Positions 12,056 to 22,321 of a DNA stretch of 64,000 bases are shown piece by piece. The stretch comes from Lamellibrachia columna. Lineage: Eukaryota; Annelida; Polychaeta; Sabellida; Siboglinidae. How positions within the stretch are numbered: the stretch's first letter is position 1; every line of letters begins with the position of its first letter. The notes under the pieces were generated by a model. It saw only the letters and a list, made by a program, of their open reading frames with translations, did not search any database and was not told the DNA's origin. The position numbers and the translations under genes are program-made. Location: NCBI GenBank assembly GCA_963662155.1, contig OY759263.1, positions 37,815,391 to 37,879,390 of the forward strand, written 5' to 3'.

Positions 12056-12285
12056 ACTAGTGCCCTGCGCGGGCCTAGAATTTTATCCCCGGCCCGCAAT
12101 TAGCAGTTAGAGTCCAGGCCCGCAATAATTTTTCAAGCCCGGCCCGGCCCAGCCCAGGCCTGCAAACTAGAATTTAGGCCCAGGCCCGACCCAGACCGTC
12201 AATGTTTGGCCCAGGCCCGGCCCGCAAGTTCCAGGCCCGGCCCATACCCATGGGCCAAAGATGGGTAAGCCCGCAGCCCGCATCT
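12056..12285 (-). repeat. GC-rich GGCCCGGCCC repeat element, copy 2
   Basis: About 230 bp of degenerate 'ggcccaggcccggcccg' units. It starts with actagtgccctgcgc (12056-12070), the exact reverse complement of the end of copy 1 (789-803). It replaces the 3' half of the CR1-like LINE that follows: LINE sequence begins at 12286 without a gap. Confidence 0.75.
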
Positions 12286-13985
12286 TTGATGTGGCATATT
12301 GTCAAAAGCTTTCCAAAAATCAGATAATATCTACTGGTGATCACAATCCACTTAGTGATTTCTTCAAAAAAACATAACATATTTGTTAAGCATGACCTCG
12401 CTTTTAGGAATCCATGTTGAGATGAATTTAATAATTTATGCCTAACAAGGAAGTCCACCATATGGTCTTTAATTAACCTTTCTAATAATTTACAAATCAC
12501 TGACGTTAAACTCACTGGTCTGTAATTCTCTGACTTATTTCTCAAACCCTTTTTAAATAATGGTATGATGTTTGCTTCTTTCCATTCAAAAGGAACAACT
12601 CCCTCTTTTAATGACAAGTTGAACACTCTTGCAAGGGGTATACTCATTTGTTATTCTGTTTCCATTAGTAGTTTTGGAGAAATTCCATCCACTGCAGGTG
12701 ATTTATTGTCCTTCATTGCCTTTATTTTCTTAGCTACCATTTCTGGAGTTTACTGCCCTAAATAGTCTGATTTAGCCTCCTGAAATTTAGCATCTGGAAC
12801 TGGTAATTAACTAATATTCTCTCTGGTATGTCCACTGAACTGAAGTAACCATTCAGGTCTTCCACCATTAAAACCCCTGTGATATTATATTACCAGCACT
12901 ATCTTCTAGAGGTCCGACCTTGTCTTGTACATTTTGTTTACTCCTGACATATGCATCAGAACTCTTGCTGTCATTTTTTATGTTACATGCTAGTATTTGT
13001 TCATAGCTTCTTTTAGATTGTCTGATTTCAGTGGTAGCTGCATTGAGTGCCTCTAATTTGCAGTCTTCATCCTTTCTGGTACGCCTATAAACCCTCCACA
13101 TAGTTTGCTTGAACACTATTTTTCTAATAGCTTCTTTTGACAAGTTTTTCTTTCTAGACCGTTTTCCTTGTTTTTTTTCAAGGGAAAAAATGTATCGATG
13201 ATACTCTCAATTTCATATTTTAGAATATTCCAACATTCAGTTGCGGTCTTATTCATCAGCGTGTAATTCCAATCTAGCTTTGCTAAGTATTTTCTCATAT
13301 CTTTATAGTTACCTTTGTGGAAGTTTCTCCTATACGTTTTTTTATTTTTACTTTCTGATTTTACATTGATGTCAAAATGTACTTGATCTTGGTCACTGTT
13401 ACCCAATGGTTCATGTATTTTTACAATGTCCACTAATTCGTTTTGTGATGACAAATCTATATCTACTACATTATCTCCCCTGGTTGGTTCTAGCACGTGC
13501 TGAGTAAGGAAGCTATCCTGAATTAAAAATAGAAATTGTTGGTCCTCACCCCCTGTACTCTAGAGATTTCCATTGTATGTGTCCATGGTTAAAATCTCCC
13601 ATTATGATACATTCCCCTTTACTAACTTCTGTTATAGCATTTTGTGTTATCCTCTTCGTTTATGTTTGGACTTCGGTAAACTAATCCAATAGTTAATTTT
13701 TTATTTCCTGAAACTATTTTGCACCAAATAGCTTCGCAATCTGCTTCCCTTTCTAATTTGATTTCATAAGCCTGAATAGATTCTTTAACATATAAAATAA
13801 CTCCCTCTCCCTTTCTTCCTATTCGATCTCCTAAACATTACGTATCCTGTCAATCCTAATTCAGCATCTGTTATGTCTGTGTTGGCCCATGATTCAGTTA
13901 TACCAATTATGTGAGGGTCAATATCTTCTACCATAATGTTTAATTCGTTTTTCTTATTTACTATACTCCTAGCATTTAAACACAT
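12286..13985 (-). mobile_element. CR1-like LINE copy 3 (endonuclease start to mid-RT)
   Basis: Minus-strand reading. 13985-13790 encodes the start of an AP-like endonuclease: [19 protein letters not shown], then DPHIIGITESWA, with the ITES segment of the EEP family. A linker follows, including QDQVHFDINVKSESKNKKTY. RT motifs (NIIPLFKKGLRNK, NYRPVSLTSVICKLLERL, LKARSCLTNMLCF) run down to 12300, where the GC-rich repeat cuts the element before the catalytic box. Several frameshifts and stops are present. It is the same family as the copies at 6151-8255, 22322-24126 and 52826-56632. Confidence 0.88.
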
Positions 13986-14215
13986 GCATGTATTATGTAT
14001 GTTGCATGCATGTATATATATATATATGTATGTGTGTATATATATATACATACACATGCATATATATATATGTACATATTCATACATATATGTATACATG
14101 CATGTGTATATATATATGTACATGTACATACACACACATATATATACATATTCATACATAAAGTATACACATGCATATATACATACATATTCGTACATAA
14201 TATATTAAAGTGGTA
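13986..14215. repeat. (TATG/TA)n microsatellite
   Basis: A compound array of tatatg, tacatg and (ta)n runs immediately beyond the 5' break of the CR1-like copy. Tyr/Ile/Met/Cys-rich ORFs on both strands come only from this array. Confidence 0.85.
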
Positions 14216-14305
14216 AATTTTTTTATGGGAAACAATCATGCATATGGGCTAAGATGTGAGGTTTGATGATAAGACAACTGTGTTAACATTTCAGAGCAAC
14301 CCATT

Positions 14306-14529
14306 GAGAGTGACTGCTTTACCATCATGCATACATACAAATTTAACCCTGAAATGTATCTATATATATAATGCAATATTTGAGAGTGACTGCTTTACCA
14401 TCATGCATACATACAAATTTAACCCTGAAATGTATCTATATATAATGCAATATTTGAGAGTGACTGCTTTACCATCATGCATACATACAAATTTAACTCT
14501 GAAATGTATCTATATATAATGCAATATTT
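14306..14529 (+). repeat. Three-copy tandem repeat, ~75-bp unit
   Basis: Copies begin at 14306, 14382 and 14456 with gagagtgactgctttaccat. Unit lengths are 76, 74 and 74 bp and the copies are nearly identical, so the expansion is recent. Confidence 0.88.
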
Positions 14530-14569
14530 CGAAAACTACTGAACCAATTTTCATGAAATTTTCACCGAG

Positions 14570-14644
14570 ACCTATTCATCAGACAAGGTTTATTCACTTT
14601 ATATAATAAGCTTTGTCTGAATAAACCTTGTCTGATGAATAGGT
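14570..14644. repeat. 27-bp perfect inverted repeat, 21-nt loop
   Basis: Arms 14570-14596 and 14618-14644, starting acctattcatcagacaagg, are exact reverse complements. They would form a strong hairpin. This is probably the end of a hairpin-type mobile element, followed by a (ta)n run at 14651-14676. Confidence 0.75.
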
Positions 14645-14677
<33 letters not shown>

Positions 14678-14680
<3 letters not shown>

Positions 14681-14822
14681 CATATCACTCTAATAACCGA
14701 ATTTGTTTATACATTCTATAATTTATTACATGTTTGACATTTACACACACGTGTGTGTGTGCATGCGTGCGGGCGTGCGACACTGTGTGTGTATGTGCGT
14801 GCGGGTGTGCGTGTGTGTGACA

Positions 14823-14899
<77 letters not shown>

Positions 14900-15046
14900 T
14901 GTGTGTGACACTGTGTGTGACGCTGTGTGTGTGACGCTGTGTGTGTGTGACGCTGTGTGTGTGTGACGCTGTGTGTGTAAATGTCAAACATGTTATAAAT
15001 TCTATAATGTATAAACAAATTCAGTTATTAGAGTGATATGTATGTA
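14678..15046. mobile_element. Hairpin MITE with (GT)n/(GCGT)n core
   Basis: The left arm (about 14678-14750) and right arm (about 14972-15046) are inverted copies: tatcactctaataaccgaat on the left, attcagttattagagtgata on the right, and tgtttgacatttacacac against gtgtgtaaatgtcaaaca. Between them lie (gt)n, 'gacgctgtgtgt' and about 14 (gcgt) units. A partial further end (catatcactgtaataactgc) starts at 15090. No protein is encoded. Confidence 0.7.
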
Positions 15047-15099
15047 TGTATATATATACACGCGCGCGCACACACACACACACACACGTACATATCACT

Positions 15100-15845
15100 G
15101 TAATAACTGCATTTACATAGCAATATAAAGAGAATCTAATCTGGACCTGTAAAATGATAGGTAGTCACTTAGGAGATCAATTAATATTTTTGGGTTTGAT
15201 GTGTGTCTTATGTCTTATATGATTGATGAGATGAATAAATATGACCAATAATGAATGTATCACGTTTTTCTTCAAATGGGACTATTGTTTTTGACATGTA
15301 AGTTATTACCTAAGTTGACTATCCAAAATTAGTTTTATAACTTTAAACTTATTAAAAGAGGAGGGGGAGTAAATTTTAGTACTTCACCATGGAAAAAGTT
15401 GGTAGAATGGAAGCCCAAAGTGTTGTATGGCTAAAGGTATGTCAAAGCATAAGCATGCGCTGTAATGTATCGTATACAATGCCGGATTAACCGTGGTACA
15501 GAGAGCCAAAGCGTACTTTGAGGTCAGTGATCGCTTTGGATTTCTCTGCAACTTGATTTAAATGGAACCAAGAGAGATACGACAAGCTGCTGAGAAACTT
15601 GTGAAACTATTAGATGTTGATTAAGAGAAATCTCGGGGATGCTTTCCCCAATGTGGAGGTATTGCTTCGCCTATGATTTTTTAAATAATTAGTAGGCTAA
15701 CTGTGATGGAAAGAGGTCTTTTTACAAGTTGAAACTGATCAAGGATGAGCACCAATCCACATTGAGCCAGAACAGATTAGTTTATCTGACTATACGGAAT
15801 GAGGCATCATGTGTCCGATTAATCTTTATAAGATTTTTTCACACT
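15100..15845. other. Unassigned stretch
   Basis: No ORF with recognised similarity. A short open passage near 15561 (MEPREIRQAAEKLVKLLDVD) could be a remnant of a protein but is too short to assign. Confidence 0.3.
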
Positions 15846-15975
15846 TTCGTGCTACATGGCATTTCACTCCGACATGAGCACTTGATCAGCTTTAGCAACC
15901 CAGTTGGGGCTAACGAGGTATCTGGGGGACAACAGTTGGACTTAGCGCAGTACTCCCCTCCTCCTGTGACCAACC
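15846..15975 (-). repeat. 130-bp inverted duplication, left arm
   Basis: This is the near-exact reverse complement of 17273-17402. On the minus strand it encodes the same APTGLLKLIKCSCRSEMPCS peptide as the tail of the ORF to its right. Both arms carry the same five-C run that shifts the frame, so the duplication came after the frameshift (or both were collapsed by the same sequencing error). Confidence 0.85.
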
Positions 15976-15985
15976 AGATGGGCTG

Positions 15986-17517
15986 ATGAACATTGTCACT
16001 GGGCAAGTTGTGAATCACGCCTCGGTCGATGTCGACAAGGCGCAATTGCTGGGAAAAACACAGATGGAGTCTTTTGAGTGCAGTTGGCCTGGTGGATTTC
16101 ATGATTCAATACCAAGAATTGTGACCATCATGGCTTTATCCAGGAAACACAGTCGGAGACTGAGGGATGCCAAAACGAAATCCAATCTCAAGAATGCGCG
16201 TAAGGTGGAAGTGTCAAGACGGCTGGCTGAACAAGATGTGCAGGCAACGTTCCTCGGTGGGTGCGCTGTCCTCTGAGTAGTGCCGTGGCCAACATCTGGC
16301 AATGTACATGACTACCTTGTCCGGTTACGCAGTTACCTACACTGTCACTTGGCGAAAAGTGACGTCTATCTGGTGTTCGACAGATACATTGAGAGCAGTA
16401 CTAAGGAGGCAACCCGACGCGGCAGGGACAAAGGAACAAGCAAGGTCTACACATTACTTTGCACAGCTCGCCTGCCACCACAAAAAGTCGTCCTAACCGT
16501 CACCACAAACAAAGATCAATAGATTGCTCTCATCATCGAGGATTTGGTTTCGCACAAGGCTGACTTTCAAAAGCATAAACTAGTCGTCACTGGCAGAGAC
16601 CCGGTTCCGGTAGAAATCGTAAATGGTTGTGTAAACAAACGTCAAGGCATGGCTACAACGCAGGAGGAGGGAGACACTCTGATTGTGCAACAAGTTTCAC
16701 GTGTAGAGGATGGTACCGTCCTGGCTGTTGCAGATGACACTGACATCTTTGTTATCTTGTTGTATTTCTGTCACCAGGGCAGTATATCCTGCAAAGTTCT
16801 AATGGTTTCGCCAATTCAAGGACGAAGTGTCCTAGATATCAACGCAGCTGCAGAAGAGCACAGCTCCATCATCCCAGATCTACTAGCTGCTCACGGTTTC
16901 ACAGGTTGTGATACTGTGGCGTCATACTTTGGTGTTGGCAAGGTTGCAGCTCTGAAATTTCTGAGGCATGGCCAACATTCTCTCAACTTACTTGGAAACA
17001 CAGACGGACCACCGTTTTCGGAAGTAGTGGACCAGGCCACACACTCCATGTTGGCCTGATATGGTCAGCAAAGATGTCATTCGATGACGGAAGCACGCCA
17101 ACAAATATGGTTTTCTAAATTAAGCAGAATCAAGGCTTCCGCACCAAAGCTGTGTTCATGACCACCCACAAGTGAAGCGTTCGAACAAAATGTAGCCAGA
17201 GCCCATCTGCAAGTAGCAATTTGGCTTCATGCTTTGGATCCCATCCCACCTGTACTAGACCCTACATCTTACGGTTGGTCACAGGAGGTGGGGAGTACTG
17301 CGCTAAGTCCAACTGTTGTCCCCCAGACACCTCGTTAGCCCCAACAGGGTTGCTAAAGCTGATCAAGTGCTCATGTCGGAGTGAAATGCCATGTAGCACG
17401 AACAAGTGCTGCTGCAACACCTATGACATGGCATGCACACCATTTTGTGCATGCCAGGGAGGACAGGCCTGCCAAAACGAGAGTGACAATTACGAAGATG
17501 AAGATAAAGAGGACTGA
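15986..17517 (+). pseudogene. Broken repetitive ORF: FEN1/PIN-like nuclease motifs with Cys-rich tail
   Basis: One frame runs from 15986 to about 17320, interrupted by stops at 16274 (TGA), 16520 (TAG), 17057 (TGA) and 17158 (TGA). A one-base loss in a C-run near 17322 then shifts it into 17323-17517. Readable blocks: DVYLVFDRYIESSTKEATRR (conserved D-R-Y), LPPQKVVLTVT, EEGDTLIVQQV, VLAVADDTDIFVILL, HGFTGCDTVASYFGVGK, and a tail with KCSCRSEMPCS, CCCNTYDMACTPFCACQGG. The family is abundant and unnamed in invertebrate genomes. E-x-D, D-D-T-D and GCD-x-FGVGK placed in this order recall FEN1/XPG-type PIN nucleases (acidic residues plus a helix-hairpin-like GxGK); that reading is inference. The N-terminal part is missing. 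Confidence 0.6.
17273..17402 (+). repeat. 130-bp inverted duplication, right arm
   Basis: The original position of the duplicated segment, inside the 3' part of the nuclease-like ORF. It starts ggttggtcacaggaggtggg and ends gtagcacgaa. The pair encloses about 1.3 kb of the broken ORF. Confidence 0.85.
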
Positions 17518-18620
17518 TGCTTAGAAAGGTCAGAATTTCACGAAATGTTGATCTTATGCAATTCTCCTCATATAACACATGGAAATAAATTTTGTCATGT
17601 TCTTATGTTTTTTGTTCGCGGAACATGAAATATAGTCTTTTTTCGCATAGTTGGCAACCATTTGTAACATACTTGTTTTCTTTACATTTATGGTGGAATC
17701 GAATTCCTCATGTCTGGAAACATATAAAATAACATTTCAATCATGTCTGTATCTTGTCTAGTTGCGAAGATATGATAAAAAGTTAATTTTTTTAAATGCT
17801 CAAAGGTGAGAACTCCACACCCGTCATTATATACATGCTAGAGATGAATAATCAACAAAGAAAAAACTATATCAGGCAAAAAAGGGTTATGGTTATGTAA
17901 AAAAATCCCCTTTGGCTGCCGGATTATATCTAGTATGCACACATCTAACAATGATATTGCTCTATTCGATGTTATAATCCCGATTAGAGTCGTTGGCGAG
18001 TTAAGTAAAAGATTACCCTGATTTGTATTAATAAAAGTCAAAACTTGCCTACACTTTCGTCGATGTGTCATAGAAATAATGTCCTCTGTGATTGTGGTAT
18101 TGTCGAAACTGGAGCACATGCTGGCTTCACAACCGGTGTTGAAAAATTTTCATGGAAAAATATCACAGATTTCATTCGAAACCGCATAGTCAGCAACCAA
18201 TTGTGACAGTCTCCCGAATGGACATGCGAGTTTAACTAAATTACATATGTAACTGTGATGTGTGATTACTTACAACTGTTTGATGTGATTTTCATGTTGT
18301 TGTATTATTCGAACAATGTCAAAGGGCATTTTTCGTTAGTTCCGATTCACTGTGCAGTATATATCCCAACTGTATATAACGTCTGCCCCTATGACTATGT
18401 ATTGACACTGTGTGTGCACGTAATAACGGTTCTTAACGTGTCTCCTCACATTGGTTAATATAGCCACACTTCGTATGTATTAGCTTCTCTTCTTTATTAT
18501 GGAGTGTGTTTCTTACCATTATGTGTGTATGTCCTTTCCATGGGCGACCGCGTCCCCCCCCCCGGATGTGGAATTTATTTGGATGTATATTCGTGAGTTC
18601 AAAGTATATGTTAACTTTAC

Positions 18621-18657
<37 letters not shown>

Positions 18658-19529
18658 TTATTATTATCTGGTATATTTAATTGCTATGCCTATGCATTAT
18701 TATGCAAGAAAGCAGCGTCCTCGTTAAGAAAGTTTTCTACACTATTCAATTATCTCAGTTACAGGCTTCCCAGGTTTACATCTGGGGTATAGTACATGTA
18801 GATCATTTATTTCGTTTGTGACACGAACAGAGTGCTTGTCATATAGAACAAATTTGACCTCAGAGGGTTAGAAAATCCCAAAATGTGTACTTTACGATAT
18901 TTTTTGCCAGATTCAGATGTAGTTCCGCTACAGTTACGGAACTCTCAGTTTGTGAAGGTAATCTGTATAGATTTATCTCTAAATGCCTGACCAACATACA
19001 TGATATTGAACACATATCAGCTAGTTTCCCTGCATAATGAATTACTGCTAACATAAATCCACCTAGATTTAACCATTTTGGTGCTCAAATTGATGCAAAG
19101 GCTAGCAGTCGTTTCACCCACCAAAAGTTGCCTACTTATCCCATACTAAAGGTGATAGCAAAGGACGGATATCACAAAACACCATCGATTGCATAGAGAA
19201 CACATAACCTCTGTTGTTACTGAATGGGTTTGTTAGTATAAAGCAAAAAAGTGGCAATTGATGTATATGCATGTATAATCCATGACAGAAACATTTCAAA
19301 ACATTTGAATGTAATAGTAGGTTCAGTGGCAGCTGAAATGAATAACGTAGAAAACATTTGGCTAATATTTTTCCAGCATTTATTGATACTGTTATTAGAA
19401 GTTCTCTTGGGTATTTTTCTGTAGCTTGTAGTCTTCATTTATTTTCAAATAAGATTATCGGGATAATTAATCAAACTTAAAATGTAACAATTATTTCCTT
19501 CGCTTTACTGTTCTTGAACATTATTTCAG
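17518..19529. other. AT-rich non-coding stretch
   Basis: No recognised ORF. It contains a (ta)n run at 18623-18653 and a C-run at 18555-18564. Confidence 0.4.
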
Positions 19530-21504
19530 ATTTCATGAAAAATCGTGCGAAATTCGGCAGCGAGTCAAGCTCGCTACAGAAAACTTAAGAAAGCCAAATA
19601 CTGTGTTCCGACAGCTAAATTGAGCAAAACCGCTAAGGAGGAGAAAAGAAAGAAGGGGATGGAAAGCATGCGAAGGCAGAGGAGACAAGAGCTGGATGAG
19701 GGTGTAGAAGCTGGAGCAGCAGCTGGAGCTCTACAAGAACCTAATCTTGTAAGCTAATTTAAATAACTCCTGTATTTTGCAAACATCATCTAAATTCCAT
19801 ACGCAAATTCATACTGCACTATTGCGATGGTTAGTAATACTAAAATACTGGTAGACAAATTTATAAATATACTTTATCCCATGGTGTGAGGAGATCGCGG
19901 CATCTGCAGCGGCAACCACCAGAAGAGTGACCCAGTGATTGAAGAAACCTGCGGAGCAAATATTGACTGCAGGGTCTGGAAGGCCAGGCTCTAGAGCAGC
20001 TTGAGGCCAATTCTCTGTAAGCATATCAATAGGAATTATTTATCCCCTTTAAACATTAACTTTGTTACCTAAAACATCTTAAAGCAATCTATTTTGTAAG
20101 ATTTATTAACCAAGATTTTTACAAAATGGAAACGTCTCAGTGTCCTCTAATTTGTTATGTATACAGTGCCTAAAGTTTTTCTTATTTATATTTAGATAAC
20201 TGCTTTTGTGATCCTTTTGTTTGAGTCATTGTTGTGTGTCAATGCAATTTCCGATTGAAAGTGAAATTCTCGTTTCAAGCTGCTGGACAAAGAAAGCGCA
20301 CGAAGAGCCGCATAAGAATAAGCAGGGCTGTCACCATCATGAAACGTAGGAGCGTAAAACTGCGAAAACATTTGCAAGCCATGCACCGCAAGGTGTGGCA
20401 GCTGCACAAGCAAGAGGCTAGCGCTCCAAATAAAATCAGTGCAGACAGACCTGGCACCTTCAGTGATTGCAAAGCATGTTTCAACACCAGCTAAGAATGC
20501 TGACGCTCTAGCGTGTGATGACGGACTTACTCTATGCAAGGTGAAACGCAAGACCCTTATTCTCCATAACAATTTGATGAAACATCTCAAATCTTCTGGA
20601 AAGGTGGCATGCAGGAAAGTAGTCAAGTCCGTCAGTCAGACCTGTTCTGCCAGGATTCTGGCTGACACGCTCAAGGTGAACCGGAAGATGCGTAAGATGG
20701 CAGATGAAAGGGCATATATGAAGAGGATTGGTTTGTTTTAAAAGCAGGAGCTGAACGTGACCTGATCAGCTGGTAAGCGGGATACAGTGAAAGTTGACGT
20801 TAAGCGCATACAGAAATACATTCTCAGTGACAACATATGTGTACTCCATAAAAGATACAATTTTGAAAACCCCAACAAGAAAGTCAGTAAGTCAGTTTGG
20901 CATTGTTTTAACGCTGTCGACCGAAAAATATACTTTATAATATACGTCTCATATGCTTCATGAAAGATCTGCATATGCAAATATCACAAGAATTTTGCTT
21001 TGCGTCTGCGTGTACTGCGAACACAAGGGGTAATAGTGAGTCCGGACCAATTAATCAATGCTGAGACAAGAGTCTCATGCTGTGAAGATAGATGCTCTGC
21101 CGAATGACACTGTTACGTTCCAAGTATGGAAGCAAGTTGAACGACCATACAAAGACACTAACATCAAGAACACTCTGTGCTTGTGGATGAGAATGTTACA
21201 AAGTCAAAGTTCAAGTAGGATTTCGTTGAAAGCATGGGGGCATTCAAGAACCACACAGACAGAGTTCACACGCAGTACGAGACCATCGCCATTCTCAAGG
21301 AGGCGCTGACGCAGAGAGTGTACTGTACATGTAGACTTTGCAGAGAATTACGTGTGTCACTTCTTTGAAGAAGTGAGCAGCGCTTATTACTCGAAGGAGC
21401 AGGTAACGGTCCATCCTTCAGTCGTACAAGGCAGACCATGGAGACCTGCAGCACAAAAGCCTTGTAGTGCTGTCCGATTAGATGGCTCACAATGTTGTGA
21501 ATGT
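19530..21504 (+). pseudogene. Broken repetitive ORF of the 'DFAENY' type
   Basis: Scattered plus-strand blocks match one uncharacterised repetitive protein family of invertebrates that I know by its motifs. A basic N-terminal block (SAASQARYRKLKKAKY) at 19545 lies between a plausible acceptor (19528-19529) and donor (19749-19750). A basic helix-like block follows at 20290. AGKRDTVKVDVKRIQKYILS and FENPNKKVSKS lie at 20763-20930, CKYHKNFALRL near 20970, and VDFAENYVCHFFEEVSSAYY with QVTVHPSVV at 21330-21430. Stops and frameshifts separate them. The family behaves like a transposon protein (many dispersed copies), but I know of no biochemical role. The assembly gap truncates the 3' part. Confidence 0.55.
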
Positions 21505-21704
21505 NNNNNNNNNNNNNNNNNNNNNNNNNNNNNNNNNNNNNNNNNNNNNNNNNNNNNNNNNNNNNNNNNNNNNNNNNNNNNNNNNNNNNNNNNNNNNNNN
21601 NNNNNNNNNNNNNNNNNNNNNNNNNNNNNNNNNNNNNNNNNNNNNNNNNNNNNNNNNNNNNNNNNNNNNNNNNNNNNNNNNNNNNNNNNNNNNNNNNNNN
21701 NNNN
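21505..21704. other. Assembly gap (200 N)
   Basis: Exactly 200 unknown bases, probably a scaffold-join placeholder. Order and distance across it are not proven by sequence. It separates the DFAENY-type ORF from the L2-like LINE. Confidence 0.99.
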
Positions 21705-21739
21705 CAGGACGCAAATAAATGCACGCTTGTCCCTCTTCC

Positions 21740-22321
21740 TACTAAGCAACTAAATGACAACATGGAAAGTGTCGTGCCTATCATCACCTATATTACAGTT
21801 ATGCCTGTGGTGCTCAAGCAGGCAACTGTCAGGCCACTGCTAAAGAAACAATCACTTGACAAGGAGATACTCAACAATTACCGTCCAGTTAGTAACCTAA
21901 GCCAGCTTTCCAAGGTCATCGAGAGAAAGTTATTACGCGAAGGATCATCTGTCATATTTCCAATCAGCGAACGGAGAACTGTTTCCAATCAGCTTACCGA
22001 AAAAAACATTCAACAGAAACCACTTTGTTATGTGTAACAAATGCCTTGAAAGCCGCAATGGACAATAGATAAGGTATGTTCTCATTGACTTTAGCGCAGC
22101 CTTCGATATAATCAACCACAAGATAATGATTCAGCGGCTACGCTTGCGTAACGGCATTGTTGTGTTCAGCAGGGTTCGGTGCTTGGACCATTGCTATTCT
22201 CGCTTTATGTCCAACCCATTGGCAATATAATCAGAGTTCATGGACTTTGTTTTCATCATTATGTTGATCTACAGTTGTATTGTCACTTGGATCTCACTGC
22301 AACAGCATTGTGTTGCAGCAA
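21740..22321 (+). mobile_element. L2-like LINE, first half (host of a nested insertion)
   Basis: Plus strand: [71 protein letters not shown], then [12 protein letters not shown] where the family has a YADDTQLY catalytic box. One catalytic Asp region is lost and about 40 residues before GSVLG are missing, with frameshifts. The text stops at about 22321, where CR1-like sequence starts. The matching 3' end resumes at 24127. Confidence 0.8.

Noticed and set aside
13785..14239. Tyr/Ile/Met/Cys-rich ORFs
   Set aside because: Translation of TATG/TACA microsatellite; only the [10 protein letters not shown] part is real LINE coding sequence.
14685..15018. His/Thr and Cys/Val-rich ORFs
   Set aside because: Translation of (GT)n and (GCGT)n repeats.
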